A stretch of DNA of 64,000 nucleotides. It comes from Glaciecola sp964195425 (GTDB lineage: Bacteria > Pseudomonadota > Gammaproteobacteria > Enterobacterales > Alteromonadaceae). Positions 1 through 8,602 of the stretch are shown here, one piece after another. Location of the stretch: the NCBI GenBank assembly GCA_964195425.1, contig CAXMOM010000071.1:1-64000 (forward strand), written 5' to 3'. How positions within the stretch are numbered: the stretch's first letter is position 1; the number at the start of each line of letters is the position of its first letter. A program made the position numbers and the translations under genes. The notes under the pieces were generated by a model. The model was not told where the DNA came from and did not search any database. It worked only from the letters and a program-made list of their open reading frames with translations.

Positions 1-214
1 GACGTTTGAAACGATTCGTTTTACTTTCATTCGACGAGCTCCATTATTTTTGACTTTACGCTATACAGCTCAGTTATGATGACCGCATTGTAACAACGAG
101 ACTGGTTCATTTCACAAAACCCTCATTCTTTATTAATTTCAATAGTTTACTCCTTTTTTCGCTGAACTTTTGCCAACTTATCCTGCGCTTACTAGGCGCA
201 AAGGATCTGCAATC

Positions 215-245
215 GCTTACGTCAGCAATCAGGCAATTTTTGCCT
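215..245 (+). repeat. Intergenic repeat copy 1 (ACGT palindrome plus hairpin)
   Basis: This copy begins with GCTTACGTCAGC, an imperfect palindrome centred on ACGT. It is followed by AGGCAATTTTTGCCT, a perfect 6-bp stem with a 3-nt loop. Related copies lie at 1051-1080 and 3209-3240, each beside an accessory gene. The order of the two parts and the spacing between them are conserved. Confidence 0.6.
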
Positions 246-277
246 CTAACCATTCTCGCGCATTGGAGCAAATGAGC

Positions 278-309
278 GTTCAACGGTCATACGATTATTC
301 CCGTTGAAC
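278..309. repeat. Inverted repeat upstream of antitoxin
   Basis: GTTCAACGG (278-286) and CCGTTGAAC (301-309) form perfect 9-bp arms around a 14-nt loop. The position before a toxin-antitoxin operon would suit autoregulation by the antitoxin, which is typical of Phd/YefM proteins. However, it lies about 100 bp from the start codon, so the link is only a suggestion. Confidence 0.45.
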
Positions 310-408
310 TCACATGAGCAAACGGTCGGTACAGTAATGAAAAATTAATTGTCTAATTTAGCTGATTTAGCTATTATTAAACTAATTTCCCTTAGTATAG
401 GAATAATT

Positions 409-663
409 ATGAAAAGTGTAACTGCAACAGAAGCAAAAAATAACTTTGGTGATTTATTAATGAATGCGCAATCAGCACCTATCGCAATAACTCGTAATGG
501 CAAAGAGCAAGGCGTTCTAATATCTGCTAAAGAGTATTTAAGAATTAAACAACAAGCTCTTCAAACAGCCATAAGCGCTGGTATTTCAAGTGGTGATGCT
601 GGGAAAATAGATATCAACTCTATTAAGGCATTGGCACGAGCCAAATCTGGTACGCAATCTTGA
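409..663 (+). CDS. Phd/YefM-family antitoxin
   Basis: This 84-residue protein starts MKSVTATEAKNNFGDLL, the usual N-terminal signature of Phd/YefM antitoxins (DNA-binding fold, then a helical toxin-neutralising tail). The ATG at 409 is chosen over the upstream TTG at 349 because an AGGA-like ribosome site sits just before it and the family motif starts there. The product should neutralise the toxin encoded next and repress the shared operon. The gene's stop codon overlaps the toxin's start codon. The family call is from recognisable motifs; the operon logic is known for the family. Confidence 0.85.
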   Translation: MKSVTATEAKNNFGDLLMNAQSAPIAITRNGKEQGVLISAKEYLRIKQQALQTAISAGISSGDAGKIDINSIKALARAKSGTQS

Positions 664-947
664 GTGTCGCTTTAACGAACCTTGCTAAGGAAGACCTCAT
701 AGATGTATGGTTATATGGAGAAATGAATTGGGGCGCAGTTAGTGCAGACCAATATCTTGATTCTATTGATGCATTTTTGATGACATTGATTAATTTCCCT
801 GAAAAATTTGCGCTACGAAGAGACTTTCAACCACCGGTAAGAATAGCGCCCTTTAAAAGCCATTTAGTTGTTTATCTAGAGAGTGCTAAGTACATTCAAG
901 TCATCAGGGTACTGCATCAGAGTATGGACGTTCCACAACATTTATAG
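660..947 (+). CDS. RelE/ParE-family toxin
   Basis: This 95-residue protein follows the antitoxin directly. The only usable start is a TTG at 660 that overlaps the antitoxin TGA (TTGA), which implies translational coupling. The N-terminus (LTNLAKEDLIDVWLYGE) and the middle (FPEKFALRRDF, then R-APFKSHLVVYLE and IQVIRVLHQSMD) match the ParE layout: helical hairpin, then beta strands ending IxRVLH. ParE proteins poison DNA gyrase and RelE proteins cut mRNA on ribosomes. The sequence looks closer to ParE, but the target cannot be read from sequence. Confidence 0.82.
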   Translation: MSVALTNLAKEDLIDVWLYGEMNWGAVSADQYLDSIDAFLMTLINFPEKFALRRDFQPPVRIAPFKSHLVVYLESAKYIQVIRVLHQSMDVPQHL

Positions 948-1336
948 AATATTGGACTGGCGGCTTCGCGCTCTTTAGAACGTTCACAGAAAGATAAGCG
1001 GATGACCACAACACTTTCCGGTAAAAAAAACAACACAAAAAGCAACATAAGCAACGGTCAGCTATCAGGCATTTTTTGCTGTTAACTCATTCTATTCGAA
1101 GGTAATTTTGAACGAACTATAGACGTTCTATCCAGCTTAGACTGGCGGTGCTATTCGAATGTCTGACGTTCTTCATATAGATAATAGATTTAAAAAATAT
1201 GAGTTTATGTAAAGGTTTTTGACCTACTGTTCTCAGCGAATTCCTGCCATACGCAGGTGTAGGTTGACCAACTCTATTACAGGTAAATTTAAAGTGCTCG
1301 CCATCTAGCTTGTCTTTTGCAGTATTTGTACTCCAC
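948..1336. other. Intergenic stretch with short repeats
   Basis: No gene is visible. The stretch holds repeat copy 2 (1051-1080). It also has two similar segments that begin GACTGGCGG (955-963 and 1140-1148) and reach ACGTTC about 16-17 nt later, as if an intergenic piece had been duplicated. Confidence 0.45.
1051..1080 (+). repeat. Intergenic repeat copy 2
   Basis: The sequence reads GCAACGGTCAGC, then TATCAGGCATTTTTTGCTG. It aligns without gaps to copies 1 and 3: GTCAGC, then A-CAGGCA, then a T-tract, then TTTTGC. The ACGT palindrome is degraded here (ACGG), and the hairpin is kept only imperfectly. Confidence 0.55.
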
Positions 1337-1751
1337 TTAATTTATAGTGATGGACAATATTTTCTTTATATAAAGTAATGGAATAATGAGGAGCATCAAA
1401 GGTTGGCCGAATAGTTTGTAGTACGCCCATATGTCATTATCAAACGAAGAATGAACAACCAACGCTAAAAGTGACAATGCTATAAAAAAAATGACAGTTG
1501 AAATATTGAACTTGCGCCAAAATGAGTTGTTTAAATTTAGTGCGCTACCCCATAAGAAAAACACTAGCCCATTACTTAGCAATATTGTAAAAACAAAAAA
1601 TACAAATGCGATAAAGCCCCAAAATAATGTGGGGAAATAATTGATGTTGCCAGCTATAGCTAAGATATTGGTTTTGTTGTTGGACAAAACTGAATGTCAC
1701 GATTAGCAATACTGTAGCTAGAATAGTCCGCCAATAAACAGCAAACAACAT
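1337..1751 (-). pseudogene. Small membrane protein gene, frameshifted
   Basis: A 116-residue frame from a TTG at 1687 encodes three hydrophobic helices but has no ribosome site. In another frame, an ATG at 1751 has a strong GAGAGG site 7 nt before it. It encodes MLFAVYWRTILATVLLIVTF, a convincing first membrane helix, and stops at 1572. Joining the two frames between about 1696 and 1572 gives a protein of roughly 135 residues with four membrane helices. The likeliest reading is one gene broken by a single-base frameshift or a sequencing error; programmed frameshifting is less likely. No family is recognised. Confidence 0.55.
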
Positions 1752-1987
1752 CGACTATCCTCTCTAAAACCTACTAAAAGTAGACTAACTATCCTATTTA
1801 TGAAAAGGCAATGCAAGAGTTTGGTGGGAAAATTTGGCAAAACCGCTAAGTATTAGTGTAAATTGCTTAATGGACTGTCAATCACACTATCGGGTTTAAT
1901 ATTATTTTCCTAACCAATTGTAATTTACAGGTTTATAAATTTGGTTCAATACTTGCTGGTTTCTGCAATTATTAACAATAATTCACC

Positions 1988-3082
1988 ATGAGATACATAA
2001 TGTACAAAAATTATAAGCGAATATTGGTAACAATCATTACAGTTGTAAATATAGCTATGGGAGTCAGTTATTCATCGTATGTGAATGCGGAACAAGTTGA
2101 CTCATTTATTGCGGGGGAGATGGAGTCGAGGGAAATACTTGGGCTACAACTCGCCGTAGTTCATAATGGAAAGATAGCAAAATTGACGAGTTACGGAAGT
2201 TTGGACGCAAAACGCAATGAACAAGTTGTAAACGACACAATTTTTCCAATAAATTCGATGACTAAAGCGTTTACAGGGACTTTAATTGTTAAATTGGCGT
2301 CTATGAATAAACTGAATTTGTCAGACCAAGTCGGTATTCATTTGGAGAATCTGCCTGAAGGTTGGCAACTAATTACTATAGGGCAAATTTTAAGTCATAC
2401 CTCAGGATTGCCAAGTATCCTTTCAGGAAATCTTATAGAACTTGTAGGTGACGGAACTGATATAGGTGCGTGGAAAGAGGTACAAACATTATCAATGCTG
2501 AATCAGCCTGATGATAACTTTAGTTATAACCAAACAGGCTATGTCATCCTAGGAAAAATTATTGAAAAACACTTTGGTGAAAGTTATGCCGACACAGTTA
2601 GAGCCTTGCTGTTTAATACAGGAATGAATGCTACGGCTCAAAACAGTTTTCGAAGCGATAAAATTTCAGGGCCAGCTCAGCAATACGTGTTTGCTAATAG
2701 TAGCTTCCAAGAAATAAAACTCGATTTTCCAACTATTTTATGGCCAGATGCTGGCATGGCGTCTTCGGCTGAAGATTTGGCTAAGTATTTAATAGCTTTA
2801 CAGAATGAAGTATATTTTGATTCAAAATACCTGAAAACACTATGGACACCACATATTCTAAAAGACGGCAGTTCAGTAGGCTTCAATGAAAAAGAGAATG
2901 GTTACGCTGCTGGTTGGCAGGTCATGACGAGAGATAAGTATCCCGCAGTTAGTGCAAGTGGCGGCAACGCAGTTACTCTTATTGTTTATCCTGAAGAAAA
3001 CTTGGCGATTGTTGTCCTGACTAATGTATTAGGAAGTTTACCCATAGAATTTGTTGATCATATCGCGGATTTCTATCGTTGA
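1988..3082 (+). CDS. Exported serine hydrolase, beta-lactamase/class C esterase family
   Basis: This 364-residue protein starts with a basic-hydrophobic signal peptide ending near YVNA-EQ (about residue 35), so it should act in the periplasm. The nucleophile motif S-x-x-K is SMTK at residues 90-93. ILSHTSGLPS follows at about 134-143, as in beta-lactamase-like esterases and D-Ala peptidases (PF00144). The tyrosine motif is YNQTGY (180-185), with Gln where many relatives have Asn. The third motif appears to be SASGGNAV near the C-terminus. Substrate is unknown: peptidoglycan peptide, ester or beta-lactam are all possible. ATG codons at 1988 and 2000 are both usable. Confidence 0.85.
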   Translation: MRYIMYKNYKRILVTIITVVNIAMGVSYSSYVNAEQVDSFIAGEMESREILGLQLAVVHNGKIAKLTSYGSLDAKRNEQVVNDTIFPINSMTKAFTGTLIVKLASMNKLNLSDQVGIHLENLPEGWQLITIGQILSHTSGLPSILSGNLIELVGDGTDIGAWKEVQTLSMLNQPDDNFSYNQTGYVILGKIIEKHFGESYADTVRALLFNTGMNATAQNSFRSDKISGPAQQYVFANSSFQEIKLDFPTILWPDAGMASSAEDLAKYLIALQNEVYFDSKYLKTLWTPHILKDGSSVGFNEKENGYAAGWQVMTRDKYPAVSASGGNAVTLIVYPEENLAIVVLTNVLGSLPIEFVDHIADFYR

Positions 3083-3208
3083 TCCAACTTATAATGTTCA
3101 AGTCTTAAAGATGGCCTGAAGTGTCGAGAGAGGAGCTCATTTACTATTGTTTAGTCTACGTTCTTTTTAACTGTTTACTGCCAAGCATCGACGCTGAAAA
3201 TCAATAAA

Positions 3209-3240
3209 GCTTACGTCAGCTAACAGGCATTTTTTGTCTT
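3209..3240 (+). repeat. Intergenic repeat copy 3
   Basis: The sequence reads GCTTACGTCAGC, then TAACAGGCATTTTTTGTCT. The first 12 bases are identical to copy 1 and the CAGGCATTTTTTG part matches copy 2. It lies 127 bp after the serine hydrolase stop. Confidence 0.6.
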
Positions 3241-3681
3241 TATCCAAGATTACTCAACGGCTGCTATAGGTGATGACCTACCCGTCGCGATTGATTCAAA
3301 ATTATGACCGGTTCACGCTCAAAGCTTTAAAAGCTAATGAAAATAGCTACGTCTGCAAACTGCCCAAACCCGTCTGTCACTCATTGTATTTTTAAGATTA
3401 AAAAAGCTACGTTAATTTGAACAAAAATTTGAACTGGCTATGTCGGCTCTAGGCTCAGAAGGGCCAGTCAGTGTGATTTAGCTGCAACAGAGAAACCGGT
3501 TTCTTGTGGTCGACGTAGTTTGAATAATTTTTACGTAATTGTTGGAAAATATCAATCAATAGTATCTGCTAACAGAGCCAAATAATTTAGATTTATAATG
3601 CAAACAGCAGATCTAAAAAATGGCACTAATTGACTACTAATTCACGCTCGAAAATAAGTGTAAACTTAGATAAATTTATGG

Positions 3682-3746
3682 AAAGTTAGATAACCGCCTT
3701 GGATGCCCCATTTTTATTGGTGTTTCTAACTTTTTTATCTAACTTT
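3682..3746. promoter_or_regulatory. 12-bp inverted repeat upstream of the kinase operon
   Basis: AAAGTTAGATAA (3682-3693) and TTATCTAACTTT (3735-3746) are perfect complements 41 nt apart. Two further near-matches lie alongside: AACTTAGATAAA just upstream and TCTAACTTTTTT inside the loop. Repeated half-sites of this kind suit a binding region for a dimeric regulator about 200 bp before the first gene of the cluster. A long-loop hairpin is the alternative. Its function is inferred only. Confidence 0.4.
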
Positions 3747-3949
3747 TAGTTATATGTACTTTATTGTCGAGTATGATTCTTCATTGTCACTCTACAATTG
3801 TTTATGGTTATTCATCGTTGTCTGTCTACAGTAATTGATTTCACAAAGTTTGTTGGTGCAAAATCTGCATAAGATGTCAATATGCTAGTATGTAGCAGAA
3901 ATGGCCGAATATTGACGCCATTGCTATGAATAATTGGAACCAATAGCCA

Positions 3950-6247
3950 ATGGCTGCAATTGAGTTATATAAAGTAGGTCAAAACATTGACCAATACGTT
4001 GTGCTTAAAACACTTAACGCTACACAAAATAGTCATTTGTATATTGTGCAGGGTAAAAATGTGCACAAGCGACAGGTGCTGAAACTTCATGCAGGTAGTC
4101 TTTCTGATAAATCATGTTCTATTTTCACTCATCAGGCAAACCTTCTCCTAGAATTTTCGTCACAGCCTAATATTGTCGATGTTCTGCATGTAGGGACTAT
4201 TGTAGAGAGTGCGTCGCTCGTAAAACCATCTATTGAAAATGCATCAACAAGCGATAAAGTAACACAAGCAAACGAACGTCCGTTTATGGTGATGCCATTT
4301 TATCCACAAACCTTAAATGATCTATTGGCCGTGCATCATCAAAAACTTAGTTTTGTTACCAGTTTGCATATAATCAACCAGGTAATTGATGGTTTACACG
4401 CTATTCATCATTTAGGCATAGCGCATTTAGACATAAAACCACAAAATATATTTTTGGATGAGCATAATAATGCACTACTAGCAGATTTTGATAGCGCGGT
4501 AGTACTCAATTCGAGCCCCTTAGCTGCAAGGTTTCCGATAAACAATTACGACAGCAGTATTGTGCGGCGATCAACACCCGATTATGCAAGTCCAGAACAA
4601 ACTTTAGCCATTGATGCTGATGACAATCACTACATCAATATAAACAATATTAGCACCGCAAGTGATGTGTATTCTTTGGGTGTGCTGTGGTTCAGAATGT
4701 TAACTGGGGCATTGCTTCAAAAGCCAGTGCTTGAGGGTACATTACACACACAATTAGAAAATATTGCGCCTGCGTGGGCTATCGAATTAATTAAAGACCT
4801 ATTAAATAACAACAAAGAACAACGACCCAGTGCCAGCCTATGCAAGTCTAGAATATTAGCGCAAATGCAAGCCCCTGAGGTAAATCAAACTGTGCAGGCT
4901 GATGTACTTGAAATCCCACAAGAAATAGCGGCAATTCAACAAGAAATAAAACGAATTTTGCTGCAGCAAGGTTGGCTCAATGAACAAGACAAAGAACGTT
5001 TGTTGCTTAGTTTTAGGTCAGGGTTACAAACTAAATCGAATGTTGCTAACTATGAATCAAACTTAAGTAATCAAAAAGACTCACTTCAGCAGATTATTGA
5101 TGCATGCCGAGCGCAGCTTATAGCGGATAAAAACTTATTATCATGGTTTGGCTGGATAAATTATGTAAAGGCCTTGCTTGCAAAGTCGGGCAAGCGGCTG
5201 ACAATATCGCAGTATCAACAAGTGTTACAAGTAGGCCGCGCAGCAAGACCGGATGATCCGAACGCTGCAGAGTGGTTACTAAAGCAGCATTTCCAATTAC
5301 CTAGCTTGTCGTTTCAAAAAGTAAAACGCTATGCACTACCCGTTTTTGTGATACTGCTAGTTTTTATTTATTGGGGCCATGACTCGCAAACGAAAAAACA
5401 ATTTAGTGTAGATACTCCTTTTAAAAGCGAACCGCAGGGTATTGCCAGCGATGTATCTGCCGACATTTTATCAAAAACGGTACTTAGTGTGCCTAATGAT
5501 ATTGCTTTGTTTGCACACGAACCTATGGAAAAAGTCTATGACCTTGAACCTCTAGGTAAATCGTTTGCTGCTGCGGGAGCTTATATTTTATTTACGGAGC
5601 AGGAAAACTCCACTAATAAAATTATAGTTGAATGGGTAAGAATCGACAGCCTTCCCGAGATAAGAATTATGGCAACAGAAGTCACTAATCAACTGTATGC
5701 ACTATGCGCTCAAGAGGGAGCATGTAGGCAAGTAAAACAATTTTCTTCGGCGTCCAAAGCTGCAACAATGGATTTGCCAGGCCACCCTAAAGTGAATATA
5801 GACTGGTATGAAATTACGCAGCAGTTTATTCCTTGGCTAAATCAGAAAACACAAAAACGTTTTTCGCTGCCAAGTTCTGAGCAATGGCGTTTAATGAGAG
5901 CTTCAAAGCAGCGGATTAATAACAATAAGATAGCGATTCATTGTAAAAATTGTAATCATAGCCTTGCCAGACAATATGCGGGTGTTACCATGCCTGTTAA
6001 GGCCATTAATCCCGATGAAAACCTTATGTACCATGTACTTGGCAATGTTCAAGAATGGCTAAATGATTGCTGGCAACAACGAAGTGCAGACAATACTTTT
6101 GTTGAGCGATGTGACCAAGCAATGGTTATGGGCGGTTCTTGGATAAGCAAAAAGTCAGGTATAAATGAACAGCCCCTTTCTCAGTTATTGAAAAGTGCTA
6201 GAACGCCTACAACAGGATTCAGATTAGTAGAATGGATAAATGAATAA
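3950..6247 (+). CDS. Transmembrane Ser/Thr kinase with C-terminal FGE-sulfatase-like domain
   Basis: This is a 765-residue protein. Residues about 12-305 are a Hanks-type kinase: K45 (VLKLH), catalytic HLDIKPQN (159-166), DFD at 179-181 in place of DFG, SPEQ (214-217) and DVYSLGVLW (239-247). The glycine-rich loop is not recognisable. One membrane helix lies at about 461-476. The outside part (about 570-763) is a formylglycine-generating-enzyme-like (SUMF1) domain: ATEVTN, RFSLPSSEQW, GNVQEW (698-703), GGSW and GFRLV. The topology puts the kinase in the cytoplasm and the FGE-like domain in the periplasm, probably as a sensor or scaffold. It is the first gene of the cluster and overlaps the FHA gene by 8 bp. 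The kinase/FHA pairing resembles PpkA/Fha of type VI secretion. Confidence 0.88.
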   Translation: MAAIELYKVGQNIDQYVVLKTLNATQNSHLYIVQGKNVHKRQVLKLHAGSLSDKSCSIFTHQANLLLEFSSQPNIVDVLHVGTIVESASLVKPSIENASTSDKVTQANERPFMVMPFYPQTLNDLLAVHHQKLSFVTSLHIINQVIDGLHAIHHLGIAHLDIKPQNIFLDEHNNALLADFDSAVVLNSSPLAARFPINNYDSSIVRRSTPDYASPEQTLAIDADDNHYININNISTASDVYSLGVLWFRMLTGALLQKPVLEGTLHTQLENIAPAWAIELIKDLLNNNKEQRPSASLCKSRILAQMQAPEVNQTVQADVLEIPQEIAAIQQEIKRILLQQGWLNEQDKERLLLSFRSGLQTKSNVANYESNLSNQKDSLQQIIDACRAQLIADKNLLSWFGWINYVKALLAKSGKRLTISQYQQVLQVGRAARPDDPNAAEWLLKQHFQLPSLSFQKVKRYALPVFVILLVFIYWGHDSQTKKQFSVDTPFKSEPQGIASDVSADILSKTVLSVPNDIALFAHEPMEKVYDLEPLGKSFAAAGAYILFTEQENSTNKIIVEWVRIDSLPEIRIMATEVTNQLYALCAQEGACRQVKQFSSASKAATMDLPGHPKVNIDWYEITQQFIPWLNQKTQKRFSLPSSEQWRLMRASKQRINNNKIAIHCKNCNHSLARQYAGVTMPVKAINPDENLMYHVLGNVQEWLNDCWQQRSADNTFVERCDQAMVMGGSWISKKSGINEQPLSQLLKSARTPTTGFRLVEWINE

Positions 6248-8600
6248 AAGCGTTTATATAGCATTGGCTACATTAACTCAACTGAAAAGTATTCTCCTTA
6301 TGTTGGCGATTACCTTGTGTATATCGTTAAGCACACCTGCGCCCGTTAGTGCTCGCGATTGGCAAATAATGTTAGTACCAGAGCGAATTGAACAGGCTAG
6401 TCAAAAAGCAATTGAAAATGCATCCCAGCAGCTTAATCCAAGCTATTTACAAATAGAACAGGGTCTTGCATTAAGTCTCACCCGAAGCTTAGAGAAACTG
6501 ATTGAACAACAAAAGGTGTTCGACAATTGCCAGCAGTTTTTGTGTGGTCAGCAAGATATTGCAGGCGTAACTAAAAAGGTAAGAGATAGCGCGCCCAGCG
6601 TGCACTTAATTGTATTGTACGGCTACGGTGGTGAAGACAATCCCACTTTGTATGTGCGTTTACTCGACCCTTTGTCGCTGCAAATCATGTTTTCAGATAG
6701 CCTCGCTTTAGTGGGAAGACCTTCGCAAGCTAGCCTAAGGTCTTTAGGTCAAGATATGGGGACCTTAATAGAGGCAAAACTCAGTGGTAATCAGCCACAA
6801 TCACAATTTGCATTATATTTTGACAGCTTCTTATTTGAAGAACTTAACGGTTTAACCACCATGGTGTTAGCAAATAATCAAAATACGCAGTTGATGCTGA
6901 GTAAATCGTTTGTAAGCTATCATTTATTCAACCAATATTTCCCAGTGACAAACAGTGAATATATCTTACAAACATCATTAAATGCTAGCCAAGTTAAACA
7001 AATGCTAACGACCTTTTTTACAACACAAAATGTAGATAGCAATATTTATTTCATCCAAAACGACAATGCTAGCATGGCCTTTAGAATGGAACGTCAAGGC
7101 AATCCTTACGCACCATCTTTAATTACTAGGGCATCAATAATTATTGGATTAATTGTGTTATTAGGTATTTATATGAGGCGTAAACATCTAGATTTTCACC
7201 TTGTTGAATATGGCAATAAGCGCAATGCCGATATGTGGCTCGCAACTTATAAAAACGCTTCGTTTGTGCTGTACGCTTTGCGATCAAAATGGGTTTCTCA
7301 AGCTTCTTATTGGGCGCGTTTACAAAAAGAATCAACAGCGCTGTCGGCTCAAGCCAAGCTGTATTTCGATGCAGGTGATGTGAATACTAGTAAGCTTTTT
7401 GTTTCAAAAGCATTAAATGCTAATACTGCTAATCCACAAGCAAACAAACTCGTGCAAGACATAGAAGCTTTAGAAGAAGGCGCAAAATCTTTTTCTGAGA
7501 ATGAGCAGTGGATAAGAAATAAACTGGCCAAGGCGATGAATAATTATCGCCAACAGCAACCCATTAAGGCTTTGCGTCAGTTATATCAAGCCGTAGAGGT
7601 GGCGCAAAAAGAGTCGTCCTTAAAAAAGCAAACTAAGGCGATTAATAAGCTCATAAAACAAGCTAACAAAGAGTTTACGCAAAGTATAAGCTCGGTGGTG
7701 ATTAGCTGTGCGAAAGATCCTCAAAGTGTCTTGCTTTGTGAAAACGCAACTGTGCATTTAGGCAGGCGTCCTAACAACGATGACGATACGTGGATTAGTA
7801 AGCAAGACGCGGTTTTTTATGTTAACCATAAATCTATATCTAGAGCGGGTCAGCACGGGTTTGTGCAAAAACAAGATTCTGGTTTTTATTGGGTCGACAC
7901 AAACAGTAAAAATGGCACATTTATCAACAATGAATCTACAACACCGCATCAACCAGAAAAACTACATGATAAAGATAAGCTTCAGTTGGGCGGCAAGAAT
8001 GTGATTTTATCAGCAGCTCTTGACGTTGAGCTCTCTGAACATGAGTCTATTTTACAATTAAAGGTTAACCTGCAGTCTATGACCTTACTCGACAAACAAG
8101 AACTCAATCGTGTTTGGCCCGATAATGCATTGGCAACTAGAACAAAGTTAGTCTTGTTACAAAAGCAGTGCTGGCTTGTGTTGAACACTCTTACTTCCAA
8201 AATGCATATTTGTGAAGTAGGGGCGCTTCGTATTGAGGATCGTCAAGCTCCTAAAAAAGGTAATGTAAAAAACGAGTTTATCCCATTATGTACTATCACC
8301 TTGGGCAAAAGCGCGACTATTGCGCCTGCGAAATCAGAACATAGAAGCGCAGAGATTACCCTCGATTCAATGCCGCTTTTAGGCGAAATGCCTTTATATT
8401 TTCCTTGTAGCCTTATGTATGGGGATATTCATTTTCAAATTAGCGATTACGACAATGCCAGTATTCGATATAACCATGGACCTATAATGTCCAATGCGCC
8501 AATTGCACCCGCTACAGATGGTGTAAATGGCGTGACAATGAATGAGGAGCTTTCGTCGACACGGTCCTCATCATCTTCACCTAAGCCCAACGGCGAATAA
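6240..8600 (+). CDS. Transmembrane FHA-domain protein
   Basis: This is a 786-residue protein. An N-terminal signal or anchor helix (about 17-32) is followed by a presumed periplasmic domain (40-290). A membrane helix (about 296-312) is followed by a cytoplasmic helical linker with a TPR-like look (about 360-480). An FHA domain lies at about 495-590 with HLGRR (507-511), SISR (532-535) and DTNSKNGTFIN (553-563), the residues that bind phosphothreonine peptides. A further domain of about 200 residues follows, with a low-complexity Ser/Thr tail that could be phosphorylated. The FHA domain faces the same side as the preceding kinase, so it probably reads that kinase's phosphosites. The start codon lies inside the kinase gene. 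Confidence 0.85.
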   Translation: MNKSVYIALATLTQLKSILLMLAITLCISLSTPAPVSARDWQIMLVPERIEQASQKAIENASQQLNPSYLQIEQGLALSLTRSLEKLIEQQKVFDNCQQFLCGQQDIAGVTKKVRDSAPSVHLIVLYGYGGEDNPTLYVRLLDPLSLQIMFSDSLALVGRPSQASLRSLGQDMGTLIEAKLSGNQPQSQFALYFDSFLFEELNGLTTMVLANNQNTQLMLSKSFVSYHLFNQYFPVTNSEYILQTSLNASQVKQMLTTFFTTQNVDSNIYFIQNDNASMAFRMERQGNPYAPSLITRASIIIGLIVLLGIYMRRKHLDFHLVEYGNKRNADMWLATYKNASFVLYALRSKWVSQASYWARLQKESTALSAQAKLYFDAGDVNTSKLFVSKALNANTANPQANKLVQDIEALEEGAKSFSENEQWIRNKLAKAMNNYRQQQPIKALRQLYQAVEVAQKESSLKKQTKAINKLIKQANKEFTQSISSVVISCAKDPQSVLLCENATVHLGRRPNNDDDTWISKQDAVFYVNHKSISRAGQHGFVQKQDSGFYWVDTNSKNGTFINNESTTPHQPEKLHDKDKLQLGGKNVILSAALDVELSEHESILQLKVNLQSMTLLDKQELNRVWPDNALATRTKLVLLQKQCWLVLNTLTSKMHICEVGALRIEDRQAPKKGNVKNEFIPLCTITLGKSATIAPAKSEHRSAEITLDSMPLLGEMPLYFPCSLMYGDIHFQISDYDNASIRYNHGPIMSNAPIAPATDGVNGVTMNEELSSTRSSSSSPKPNGE

Positions 8601-8602
8601 TC

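Larger units (their letters stand above)
1..408. other. Intergenic stretch upstream of toxin-antitoxin pair
   Basis: I see no convincing gene here. The stretch holds one copy of the GCTTACGTCAGC repeat (215-245) and a perfect 9-bp inverted repeat (GTTCAACGG at 278-286, CCGTTGAAC at 301-309, 14-nt loop). The inverted repeat lies about 100 bp before the antitoxin start. It could be an operator, a transcript end for something upstream, or part of an intergenic repeat. Confidence 0.5.
3083..3949. other. Long intergenic region before the kinase cluster
   Basis: This 867-bp stretch has no convincing gene. It holds repeat copy 3 (3209-3240), a possible degenerate copy at 3346-3356 (AGCTACGTCTGC) and a perfect 12-bp inverted repeat (3682-3693 and 3735-3746). 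The second half probably contains the promoter of the kinase cluster, but I cannot pick out a strong sigma-70 site. Confidence 0.5.

Noticed and set aside
278..309. Integron attC site
   Set aside because: GTTCAAC and GTTGAAC fit the attC core consensus, but the element is only 32 bp with a 14-nt loop, much shorter than attC sites (about 57-141 bp), and no integrase is visible.
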